Below are positions 1 to 6,772 of a stretch of 64,000 nucleotides of DNA, one piece after another. The notes beneath the pieces are model-generated. The model saw only the letters and a list, made by a program, of their open reading frames with translations, was not told the DNA's origin and made no database searches. Position numbers and translations under genes: made by a program. The stretch's first letter is position 1. Each line of letters starts with the position of its first letter. Source of the DNA: Bacteroidales bacterium (GTDB lineage: Bacteria; Bacteroidota; Bacteroidia; Bacteroidales; UBA932); NCBI GenBank assembly GCA_017454905.1, contig JAFTCB010000030.1, forward strand, positions 1 through 64,000, written 5' to 3'.

Positions 1-18
1 ACTATTCCTCTTACAAAA

Positions 19-90
19 TTGTGTTAAGTTTTGTGTTAAGTATTGTGTTAACTTTCATTTCGACAGGATGCGATAGAATGCGATAGAATG
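19..90. repeat. Two short iteron-like direct repeats
   Basis: Three copies of TTGTGTTAA plus two more bases (19-29, 31-41, 43-53) recur with a 12 bp period. They are followed by GATGCGATAGAATGCGATAG (67-86), in which a 10 bp unit repeats. The sequence is noncoding and lies downstream of the minus-strand DUF2795 gene. It could be a protein-binding array or the edge of an element lying to the left, but nothing here decides between these. Confidence 0.45.
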
Positions 91-92
91 AG

Positions 93-124
93 GATGGGCG
101 CCATTCGTCAAAATGGCACCCATC
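93..124 (-). terminator. Hairpin downstream of the DUF2795 gene
   Basis: A 13 bp stem (93-105 with 112-124, one mismatch) surrounds a short loop. It starts 35 bases past the stop of the minus-strand gene at 160-381. No T-run follows on the minus strand, so it may be a weak terminator or an mRNA 3' end stabiliser. Confidence 0.5.
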
Positions 125-159
125 CGCGTTAAATTGCTGTATTTCAGTCACTTAACCCC

Positions 160-381
160 TTAGTACTCCTCCTCGTTAAAGAAGAAATCATCCTTGGTGG
201 GATAGTCGGGCCAGATGTCTTCGATGGTCTCGTAGATCTCGCCTTCTTCTTCGAGTTCTTCCAGGTTCTCAATCACCTCCTCGGGAGCGCCCGAGCGATT
301 GGCGTAATCAATCAGTTCTTCTTTGGTTGCCGGCCACGGAGCATCGTCCAGGCTGCTGGCAAGTTCGAGTGTCCAATACAT
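160..381 (-). CDS. DUF2795 family small acidic protein
   Basis: A 73-residue, very acidic protein. The segment DDAPWPATKEELIDYANRSG followed by a Glu-rich helix and EDIWPDYP matches the short DUF2795 family, which is common in Bacteroidota and has no established function. It has no signal peptide or membrane segment, so it is probably cytoplasmic. It stands alone: the next gene to the right on the same strand ends at 503, and a TAttTTTG promoter box lies 22 nt upstream of the ATG. The family call is from memory of the conserved pattern; the function is unknown. Confidence 0.85.
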   Translation of the reverse strand: MYWTLELASSLDDAPWPATKEELIDYANRSGAPEEVIENLEELEEEGEIYETIEDIWPDYPTKDDFFFNEEEY

Positions 382-403
382 AGTCGTACCTTATTTGTTG
401 GCG

Positions 404-411
404 CAAAAATA
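404..411 (-). promoter_or_regulatory. -7 promoter box for the DUF2795 gene
   Basis: The minus strand reads TATTTTTG, matching the Bacteroidota -7 consensus TAnnTTTG, 22 nt before the ATG at 381. No TTTG -33 element is visible at the usual distance. Confidence 0.5.
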
Positions 412-502
412 GAAATAAAATCGATATCTGATTCACTTTCCAAAAAAAAGTTATCAACAAGGGTACGGAGCGTCTGATGTAATGACCGTAACTATCCGAT
501 AA

Positions 503-1438
503 TTAAGTGTTTTTCCAGCTGACGCGAAAATTTTCACCGATGATTTCCCGGACCTCTGCGAGCAGTTTCTGATCGGGCGCTCCGGCCGCATATCCGAGGT
601 TCGCGCGGACGTTGTCCGGGCGGGTGGTGGAGAAGAGGGTGGAGGCGATGCGGGGCTCGCGGACGCTGAATTCCACGGCCAGGCGTTCGATGGGGTAGCC
701 GGCGGCGGCGCAGTGGGCGGCCGCCCGGCGGCAGGCCTCCTGCAGGGGGGCCGGAGCCGGATGCCAGGCCGGTGCGCCGCGCCCGGACAGCAATCCCATC
801 GACAGCGGGCTGGCGTTGATCACGCCGATGCCGCGTCTCCCGAAGAAATCCAGGAAGTCCAGCAGCTTGTCATCGCACAGGCAGTAGTGGCAGAAATTGA
901 GGACCGACTCGACCGTGCCCTCGGGGACGTGCTCCACCACGTACTTAAGATTCTCCAGTTGGAGATCGGTGATGCCCACGTGTCCGACGACGCCCTCATC
1001 GCGCAGGGCCACGAGCGCCGGCAGCGTCTCCTCGCAGACCTGCCTCAGGTCGGCGAACTCGATGTCGTGGACATTGATCAGGTCGATGTGGTCCACGCCC
1101 AGCCGCTCCATGCTCTCATAGACACTCTCGCGCGCCCGCTTCGCGGAATAATCCCACGCATTCCCCGCCTCGTCACTGCCGTAGCGGCCGACTTTCGTCG
1201 AAAGGATGAACTTCTCCCGCGGGATCTGCCGGAGCGCCTTGCCGAGCACCTGCTCGGCCTTGAGGTAACCGTAGTAGGGGGAGACGTCGATGAAGTTGAT
1301 GCCGCCTTCGATGGCGGTGAAGACCGCCTGGATGCCGTCCTCTTCCCGCAGGGAGTGGAAGACGCCACCGAGACTGGACGCGCCGAAGCCCAGGGCGGAC
1401 AGGCGCAGGCCGGTGCGGCCTAATTCTCTGTATTCCAT
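503..1438 (-). CDS. Aldo/keto reductase, probable L-fucose (L-galactose) 1-dehydrogenase
   Basis: A 311-residue aldo/keto reductase. The N-terminus MEYRELGRTGLRLSALGFGA and the segments SPYYGYLKAEQVLGKALR, NVHDIEF, CHYCLCDDKLLDF and INASPLSMGLL closely follow plant L-galactose dehydrogenase and bacterial D-threo-aldose (L-fucose) 1-dehydrogenases. Catalytic AKR residues are visible: Asp and Tyr in FIDVSPYYG, Lys in STKVGRYG and His in NVHDIEF. L-fucose is 6-deoxy-L-galactose, and the operon starts with a fucosidase, so oxidation of L-fucose to fuconolactone with NAD(P) is the likely reaction. I chose the ATG at 1438; the frame stays open further upstream, but that stretch runs antisense-like through the preceding gene and does not resemble the family. 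It overlaps the upstream dehydrogenase gene by 19 nt and is the last gene of the operon. Confidence 0.88.
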   Translation of the reverse strand: MEYRELGRTGLRLSALGFGASSLGGVFHSLREEDGIQAVFTAIEGGINFIDVSPYYGYLKAEQVLGKALRQIPREKFILSTKVGRYGSDEAGNAWDYSAKRARESVYESMERLGVDHIDLINVHDIEFADLRQVCEETLPALVALRDEGVVGHVGITDLQLENLKYVVEHVPEGTVESVLNFCHYCLCDDKLLDFLDFFGRRGIGVINASPLSMGLLSGRGAPAWHPAPAPLQEACRRAAAHCAAAGYPIERLAVEFSVREPRIASTLFSTTRPDNVRANLGYAAGAPDQKLLAEVREIIGENFRVSWKNT

Positions 1439-2430
1439 TGCGTCAGGATTCTGAAAACCTGGCCGGGGGCCGCATCCCAGCGCTCGAGGGCCTGCTGGGC
1501 TTCTTCGGGCCGGATGATCCCGGAGACGAAACGGTCGAGCGGGGCCTCGCCCCGGCGGATGGAACGGATGACGGCCTCGAAGTCGGTGGGCGTAGCGTTG
1601 CGGGAGCCCATCATGGCCAGCTCTTTCTTGACGATGACACCGGGCGGGAGCAGCACTTCCGACTTGGGATAACCGATGCAGACCACGCGTCCGCAGAAGT
1701 CGGCGCGCTCGATGGCCAGCTGGTAGGTGGCGGGGGAGCCCACGGCCTCGATCACGACGCTGGGGGCGGGGAGGCCTTCCCAGGCGGTGCCGGTGTTGTA
1801 GGTGAAAGCTGCGCCGAGGTCGCGTGCCATCGCCAGTTTGTCTTCTTCGATGTCGGCGGCGATCACGGTGGCGCCCCGGCGGAGGGAGCGGATCACAGCC
1901 CCCAGGCCCACCATGCCGCAGCCGATGACCAGGACGGTGTCCGTGTCGCTGACCTGGCCGCGCGCCACGGCGTGGAATCCCACGCTCATCGGCTCGATGA
2001 GGGCGGCATCCCGAACGGAAAGTCCTTCGGCAGGGATGATCTTCTGCCACGGGAGGGTGATGTACTCGCGCATCGCCCCGTCGCGCTGCACACCCAGCGT
2101 TTCGTTGTGCTCGCAGGCATTGTAGCGGCCTTCGCGGCAGGAGGCGCAGTGGCCGCAGTGGGTGTAGGGATTGGCGGTGACGACCTGGCCTTGCCGGAAG
2201 CTGTCCGGGACGTCCGGGCCGACGGCGGCGATTACGGCGCCGATCTCGTGGCCGGGGATGACTTCGGGTTTCGCCATGGCGTTGCGTCCGCGCCAGGTGT
2301 TGAGGTCGCTGCCGCAGAAGCCGACATAGTGCAACTGCAGGAGGATTTCGCCGCTGCCCGGCGGCGGGCAGTCCGGCAGGTCCGTGAGCTGGATCCGGCG
2401 CGGCCGGGGAATCTGCAAAGCTTTCATCAT
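1420..2430 (-). CDS. Zinc-dependent medium-chain alcohol (polyol/aldonate) dehydrogenase
   Basis: A 336-residue MDR-family dehydrogenase. Visible features are the catalytic zinc motifs CGSD (about residue 39) and PGHEIG (about 60), the structural zinc cluster CGHCASCREGRYNAC (about 97-111), and the Rossmann motif VIGCGMVGLG (about 168-177). The family includes L-idonate, L-gulonate and L-galactonate 5-dehydrogenases. In this operon it follows a lactonase-like gene, so it may oxidise the aldonic acid made from L-fucose, or an alcohol derived from it. Its ATG overlaps the TGA of the upstream gene (ATGA), so translation is probably coupled. The substrate is inferred from context only. Confidence 0.85.
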   Translation of the reverse strand: MMKALQIPRPRRIQLTDLPDCPPPGSGEILLQLHYVGFCGSDLNTWRGRNAMAKPEVIPGHEIGAVIAAVGPDVPDSFRQGQVVTANPYTHCGHCASCREGRYNACEHNETLGVQRDGAMREYITLPWQKIIPAEGLSVRDAALIEPMSVGFHAVARGQVSDTDTVLVIGCGMVGLGAVIRSLRRGATVIAADIEEDKLAMARDLGAAFTYNTGTAWEGLPAPSVVIEAVGSPATYQLAIERADFCGRVVCIGYPKSEVLLPPGVIVKKELAMMGSRNATPTDFEAVIRSIRRGEAPLDRFVSGIIRPEEAQQALERWDAAPGQVFRILTQWNTEN

Positions 2431-3311
2431 TCAGACATGTTTTTGATATACGGGAGATCGGGAAGATCGTGGAATCCATAGAACGAGAGGGCGTTGCCGC
2501 CGAGGAACGCGGCCTTGTCCTCCGGGGAGAGTTCCGGGGTCTTGAGGACGAAGTCGTAAGACATCCGGTAGGTGATGGCGGTGATGGTGCGCGGGTAGTC
2601 GCTGCCCCACATGAGCTTGTCCATCCCGACCTCGCCGGCGGCCTGCCGGATGGCGCGCACCGCTCCCGCGAAGGGATAGAACTCGTCGTTGTAGAGCCAG
2701 GTGATGCCGCCGCTCTCGATGCGGACGTTCTCCGCCCGGGCGAGCCGCACCTGCTCCAGCCAGTGCTTCGAGCGGGCCAGCCCGAAATGGCCGATGGCGA
2801 CCTTCAGGCGCGGGCATTCCCGGATGACGGTGGCGAACTGCGCGATCTGGCGCGCATCGTCCGCGAGGCACATCGACAGGATGATCCCGCGGCGCTCCAG
2901 CTCCTTGAACGCGGCCATCATGGCCGGGGAGTCCAGGTCCCGCTTCATCCGGTGGCCCGGGATGGCCGCTGCGCGGAATCCCTCCGGCACCGTCAGCCCG
3001 CCGCGGTCGATGTCCAGCATCGCGCAGCACAGGAAGCGGCCGGGATAGGCCGCCTGCACCTCCCGCAGATAGGCATCCTGGTTGCCGTCGATGATCTCCT
3101 GGACCACCACGGCGGCGCCCACCTGCGCGTAGTTCATGTTGGACAGGAAGACTTCGGCGCTGTTGCGCCCGTCGATCAGGAATGGCGGGAGCATCTGGCG
3201 CTCTTCGCCGAAAAAGCGGGCGCGCCCGTCCGGCAGCGCCTCGATGTGCTGCCCGTCCACCACGGCATCCTGCCGCAGCCAGAGGTGGGAATGTGCGTCT
3301 ATGATCGTCAT
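2427..3311 (-). CDS. Amidohydrolase family protein, probable L-fuconolactonase
   Basis: A 294-residue TIM-barrel metal-dependent hydrolase of the amidohydrolase_2 group. It has an N-terminal IIDAHSHLW with the HxH metal pair, AIGHFG near residue 172 and the C-terminal WGSDYPRT Asp typical of lactonases and decarboxylases in this group. Placed between a fucosidase gene and two sugar dehydrogenases, it most simply opens the fuconolactone made by the aldo/keto reductase. There is no signal peptide, so it is cytoplasmic. Start and stop codons overlap both neighbours in ATGA arrangements. A role as a decarboxylase or on another deoxy-sugar lactone cannot be excluded. Confidence 0.8.
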   Translation of the reverse strand: MTIIDAHSHLWLRQDAVVDGQHIEALPDGRARFFGEERQMLPPFLIDGRNSAEVFLSNMNYAQVGAAVVVQEIIDGNQDAYLREVQAAYPGRFLCCAMLDIDRGGLTVPEGFRAAAIPGHRMKRDLDSPAMMAAFKELERRGIILSMCLADDARQIAQFATVIRECPRLKVAIGHFGLARSKHWLEQVRLARAENVRIESGGITWLYNDEFYPFAGAVRAIRQAAGEVGMDKLMWGSDYPRTITAITYRMSYDFVLKTPELSPEDKAAFLGGNALSFYGFHDLPDLPYIKNMSE

Positions 3312-5488
3312 TTCAGCGTGATTTTGTATGCGATGATGCCCTCCTGCCCGCTGCCGGAGGGGATTTCCAGTCCTTCGGGGCGCTGCCGGAAGGAAATCCT
3401 CCCGCCGCCCAGCTGCTCGACGCGGGCCACGCGTCCGGCTTTGCTGCCCAGCGCGGCGATGACCGGCCGCTCCGTGCCCAGGGCGAACGCATAGACGGTC
3501 TTGTCCCCCTTGCAGGTGAAACGCCAGGCGTCCCCTTCGCCGAAGGTCTTCCAGGCGCGCGAGCCGTAGATCCCTTCTCCGTTGATCCGGAGCCAGGCGC
3601 CGACGGCCCGCAGCACGGCCTGCTGGTCCCCGGGGATGGTCCCGTCCGCCTTGGGAGAAATGTTCAGGCAGAGGTTGCCGCCCTTGGAGCAGTTCTCCAC
3701 GAGGCTGCGGATCACGTTCGCCGCCGGCTGGAGCTGCAGGCCTTCGACATAGCCGAATTTGTGCCCGATCGGGTCATCCACCTGCCAGTACGGTGTCTCT
3801 ATCTCCTTCGGGGCGCGGCTCTCCCGCTCATAATCCTTGATGCTGCCGGCCAGGTAGGCGTCACTCTTGGTCTGGATGGAGACGTCCTTGCCCCAGCGGG
3901 CGGCGCTGTTGTAGTAGTATTGCGCGAAACGGAGCTTCCACGGATCGAGGCTGCGGGAGTTGACGCCGTTGTCGAAATAATACAGGTCCGGCTGGTATTT
4001 GTCCACGATCTCCTCGGCGCGGGCGAGCCACTCCTCGAGGAAGGCGTCGCTTTGCGGATGGGCCGGGCGGCCTTCAGCGTCCTTGCCCGGCCCCATGGCG
4101 GAGCCGATTGCGGAAGGCTTCTGCGGCGGGCCGTAGAGACCGGCATAGGCGGGATCGAAGAGGTCGTGCTCCTTCGTCCCGGCGGGGTACATGAAGTCCC
4201 AGTTCTCGATGCGGTGGTTGGAGACGCCGAACTTCAGCCCGCGCGCCCGCACGGCCTTGGCCAGATCGCCCAGCAGGTCGCGGTGCGGCCCCTTGTCCAC
4301 GGCATCCCACTCCGTGAGGCCGCTGTCGTACATCGCGAAGCCGTCGTGGTGCTCGGCCGTGAGGATGGCGTATCGGGCGCCGGCTTCTTCGAAGAGCGCC
4401 GCCCAGGCGGCCGGATCGAAGTTCTCAGCCTTGAACAGCGGGATGAAATCCTTGTATCCGAAGTCCCTGGGGGCGCCCCAGGTCTCCGTGTGGTAGTCCA
4501 GCATGCCGTTGTACATGTGCTTGGGATACCATTCGCTGCCCGCCGCCGGGACGCTGTAGACACCCCAGTGCATGAAGATGCCGAACTTGGCGTCTTCGAA
4601 CCATCCGGGGATGCGGTACTGCTCCGCCAGGGATTCCCAGCTCGCCTCAAAGGGCCCTTCAGGGGCAGCGGGCGCCTTCCCCCCGGGGAGGGCGAGCGTC
4701 ACGCGGGCGGGCGCCTCTTCGTCGTTGACGGCCTCCGAAGAAGAAGGTGGCAGGACGGGATGCTTCGCGGCGGGGGTACCGACGCGCTGCTCCCAGAGGT
4801 CCGCCATCCGGCGGTGCCCGGCGGCGGTGGGATGGATGCCGTCCCAGATCCACCAGGTCTCGGTGGCCCCGGCTGGCAGTCCGGCGAAGAGTTCGTCGAA
4901 AGGCACCAGGACAGCCTGGAATTCGGCGGCCAGCTCCCGCACGGCAGCGGCCATCTCCTTCACGCGGGCGGCCCGCTGCGGGAAATCTTCCCGCGTCCCG
5001 AAACGCCCCACCGGGGCGAGGAACGGGGTGCCGAGCACCAGCTTGCAGTCCGGCAGCACCTTTTTCGTCCGCGCGAGCAGCGCACGGTAGGCGGCTTCCC
5101 AGGCGGTCAGGTCCACTTCCCGGGACGAGTCGTTCACCCCGATCAGGATGCTCAGCACGTCTGGCTTGAGGGAAAGGATGTCGGCCTCCCAGCGGGCCGC
5201 AAGTCCGGCAAGGGTGTCGCCGCTGATGCCGCGATTGTGGAAGACGAGCCCGGCGGCCGGAAATGCGGACTGCCAGTCGCTGGCGACGAGCATCATATAA
5301 CTGTGGCCGTAGAGGTGGTTGAGGTCGGTGAGGTTGCGCTGCGCCGCGGGGATGCCCCGCCCGCCGCTGGCGCCCCAGCCGCCGTCGGTGATGGAGTCTC
5401 CGGCGAAGACATAGGTCTGGGCATGCAGGGGAGAGGCGACCAGCAGGGTCGCGGCCAGGAGAGGAAGCAAGAGGAAACGGGACCGCAT
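3308..5488 (-). CDS. Secreted SGNH esterase fused to GH29 alpha-L-fucosidase
   Basis: A 726-residue exported two-domain enzyme. The start at 5488 gives the signal peptide MRSRFLLLPLLAATLLVASP ending near HAQ. Residues about 25-225 form an SGNH/GDSL esterase: FAGDSITDGGWG carries the nucleophile Ser, IGVNDSS is the Asn block, and DGIHPTAAGH has the Asp-His pair. Residues about 285-726 form a GH29 fucosidase beginning at PGWFEDAKFGIFMHWGVYSV, with the nucleophile Asp in DLYYFDNG. It would deacetylate and defucosylate plant or host glycans in the periplasm or outside the cell. It is the first gene of the fucose operon. The frame is open further upstream, but that region contains the divergent regulator's promoter and encodes no signal peptide. 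Confidence 0.9.
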   Translation of the reverse strand: MRSRFLLLPLLAATLLVASPLHAQTYVFAGDSITDGGWGASGGRGIPAAQRNLTDLNHLYGHSYMMLVASDWQSAFPAAGLVFHNRGISGDTLAGLAARWEADILSLKPDVLSILIGVNDSSREVDLTAWEAAYRALLARTKKVLPDCKLVLGTPFLAPVGRFGTREDFPQRAARVKEMAAAVRELAAEFQAVLVPFDELFAGLPAGATETWWIWDGIHPTAAGHRRMADLWEQRVGTPAAKHPVLPPSSSEAVNDEEAPARVTLALPGGKAPAAPEGPFEASWESLAEQYRIPGWFEDAKFGIFMHWGVYSVPAAGSEWYPKHMYNGMLDYHTETWGAPRDFGYKDFIPLFKAENFDPAAWAALFEEAGARYAILTAEHHDGFAMYDSGLTEWDAVDKGPHRDLLGDLAKAVRARGLKFGVSNHRIENWDFMYPAGTKEHDLFDPAYAGLYGPPQKPSAIGSAMGPGKDAEGRPAHPQSDAFLEEWLARAEEIVDKYQPDLYYFDNGVNSRSLDPWKLRFAQYYYNSAARWGKDVSIQTKSDAYLAGSIKDYERESRAPKEIETPYWQVDDPIGHKFGYVEGLQLQPAANVIRSLVENCSKGGNLCLNISPKADGTIPGDQQAVLRAVGAWLRINGEGIYGSRAWKTFGEGDAWRFTCKGDKTVYAFALGTERPVIAALGSKAGRVARVEQLGGGRISFRQRPEGLEIPSGSGQEGIIAYKITLK

Positions 5489-5506
5489 GGGAAATGCTCT
5501 TTCTCG

Positions 5507-5514
5507 CAAAGTTA
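5507..5514 (-). promoter_or_regulatory. -7 promoter box of the fucose operon
   Basis: The minus strand reads TAACTTTG, a full match to TAnnTTTG, 18 nt upstream of the fucosidase ATG. No clear TTTG -33 element is present, which fits a promoter that needs an activator such as the adjacent AraC protein. Confidence 0.6.
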
Positions 5515-5556
5515 GTGAATCCGCAGTCCGCCAGCTATCCACGATGTTGGCCAGAT

Positions 5557-5587
5557 ATTGCACTTTATCGACTTTTTTGTACTTTTG
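5557..5587 (+). promoter_or_regulatory. Promoter of the AraC regulator gene
   Basis: ATTG at 5557-5560 and TACTTTTG at 5580-5587 are 19 bp apart, matching the Bacteroidota -33/-7 pattern. Only four bases separate the -7 box from the ATG at 5592, so the mRNA would have essentially no leader if that start is used. Confidence 0.6.
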
Positions 5588-5591
5588 TGCT

Positions 5592-6458
5592 ATGATCAAT
5601 CCTATGGGAATCAATGCGACACCGGTACTTCTCAATGTTGGTGAAGCACATCACGATGGCGACTGGAACTTCCGGGATGTCTCCAGCCCTTTCACGCGGA
5701 TCCACTACATCCGCAGCGGGTCTGCACGCATGGAGCGGGGCGGGGAAGTGCTGGAGTTGCGGCCGGGATACCTGTACCTGACGCCGCCTTACCTGCGCCA
5801 TTCCTATGTCAATGACGGTCCGCTGGACCTGGTGTACCTGCACATCTACTTCAGCGGAGCGGAATCCGGCTCGCTCTTCGACTGGCTGGACTTGCCGGCG
5901 GAAGTCGTTGCCGATGAGCGGACGGAACCGATCCTGCGGCGCCTGCTGGAGATCAATCCAGACCGGGCATTGCCCAATTTCGACCCGCGCCGCTACGATA
6001 CCGGTCCCGGCCTCGCGCAGACCCTGGCGGACGGGGTGTCGGACAACTGGGCCGTGGCCATGGAGACAGAGGGATTGTTGTGCCTGCTGCTGGCGCGTTT
6101 CCTGGAAGGTGCTTCCGCCCGTATCGCCCGCATGGACCGTCGGATTGCTGCAGCCGTGCAGTATATCGGCACGCATCTGGACGGGCGGGTCGTCGTAGCG
6201 GACCTCGCGTCGGCGGTTGCGCTGTCCAAAGACCATTTCATCCGCTTGTTTGCACGCGAACTCGGCATCACGCCTGTACGGTATATCAACCGCAAGAAGA
6301 TCGAGGCGGCGCAGCTCCGCCTGCTCCTGCGTCCCGGCGAAAGCGTCAAGCAGATTGCCTATGGGTTGGGATTTGACAACCTCCAGTATTTCAATCGCTT
6401 GTTCTCAAGCCTGACTGGCCTCAGCCCTGGGCGCTACCGGCAGAACTGTCGCCTATAA
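5592..6458 (+). CDS. AraC family transcriptional regulator of the fucose operon
   Basis: A 288-residue regulator. Residues about 20-130 form an AraC cupin ligand-binding domain (IRSGSARMERGGEVLELRPG, YLTPPYLRHSY). Residues about 185-285 form the double helix-turn-helix domain, with VVVADLASAVALSKDHFIRL as the first HTH and QIAYGLGFDNLQYFNRLF followed by GLSPGRYR as the second. It is divergent from the fucosidase operon, so it most likely senses fucose or a product and controls that operon. An alternative ATG at 5604 would give a 284-residue protein and a short leader. The ligand is inferred only from position. Confidence 0.88.
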   Translation: MINPMGINATPVLLNVGEAHHDGDWNFRDVSSPFTRIHYIRSGSARMERGGEVLELRPGYLYLTPPYLRHSYVNDGPLDLVYLHIYFSGAESGSLFDWLDLPAEVVADERTEPILRRLLEINPDRALPNFDPRRYDTGPGLAQTLADGVSDNWAVAMETEGLLCLLLARFLEGASARIARMDRRIAAAVQYIGTHLDGRVVVADLASAVALSKDHFIRLFARELGITPVRYINRKKIEAAQLRLLLRPGESVKQIAYGLGFDNLQYFNRLFSSLTGLSPGRYRQNCRL

Positions 6459-6477
6459 TATTGCGTAATTCCGCTTG

Positions 6478-6511
6478 GATACTGCTCTCTTCTGCGCGGA
6501 CCGGGATGCCC
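6478..6511 (+). repeat. Inverted repeat, left arm (partner 7999-8032)
   Basis: Thirty-one of 34 positions match the reverse complement of 7999-8032, which encodes the last residues (GIPARAEESS) of the acyltransferase. Read on the minus strand this arm encodes GIPVRAEESSI, so it looks like a copy of the gene's 3' end in opposite orientation. The two arms bracket the gene and its promoter, about 1.5 kb apart. Confidence 0.7.
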
Positions 6512-6520
6512 GGCGCCTCT

Positions 6521-6560
6521 GGCAACGGGAGAAGGTTTCTGGCAACGGGAGAAGGTTTCT
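6521..6560 (+). repeat. Perfect 20 bp tandem duplication
   Basis: GGCAACGGGAGAAGGTTTCT occurs twice without a gap (6521-6540 and 6541-6560) in noncoding sequence. The number of copies may vary between strains. Confidence 0.8.
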
Positions 6561-6719
6561 GGCCGGGTGGACCAGGTCCGAGGCTTCTATACCCTTCTTC
6601 TCCGTCCCATTCTGGCTTGGGACGGACGTTCCGTTCCCTTCTTTTCGTCCCCGGAAAGGGGTGTTTTCTCCGCCAAACGGCCCATTTTGTCACTTATGCA
6701 CCTGTTTCGATGGAGACTC

Positions 6720-6751
6720 TTTGCGGACGGTCTGGAGGCTGCCTATCTTTG
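6720..6751 (+). promoter_or_regulatory. Promoter of the acyltransferase gene
   Basis: TTTG at 6720-6723 and TATCTTTG at 6744-6751 are separated by 20 bp, a full match to the Bacteroidota primary promoter. The predicted leader to the ATG at 6773 is about 17 nt. Confidence 0.75.
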
Positions 6752-6772
6752 TGTCAACAAAAACGAAAAGCT

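Larger units (their letters stand above)
6459..6772. other. Gene-free stretch between the AraC gene and the acyltransferase gene
   Basis: This 314-base stretch holds no convincing gene. It contains one arm of an inverted repeat shared with the end of the next gene (6478-6511), a perfect 20 bp tandem duplication (6521-6560), an A+T-poor spacer and a well-formed promoter (6720-6751). Confidence 0.6.

Noticed and set aside
503..2479. Single 658-residue minus-strand frame covering the AKR and the dehydrogenase region
   Set aside because: Only the part below 1438 resembles a protein family; the rest is an open shadow frame of the zinc dehydrogenase gene with Arg/Pro-rich composition.
6421..6693. 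90-residue minus-strand frame in the spacer left of the acyltransferase gene
   Set aside because: Only 11 residues match the acyltransferase end; the rest has no similarity, so it is treated as a repeat relic and not a gene.
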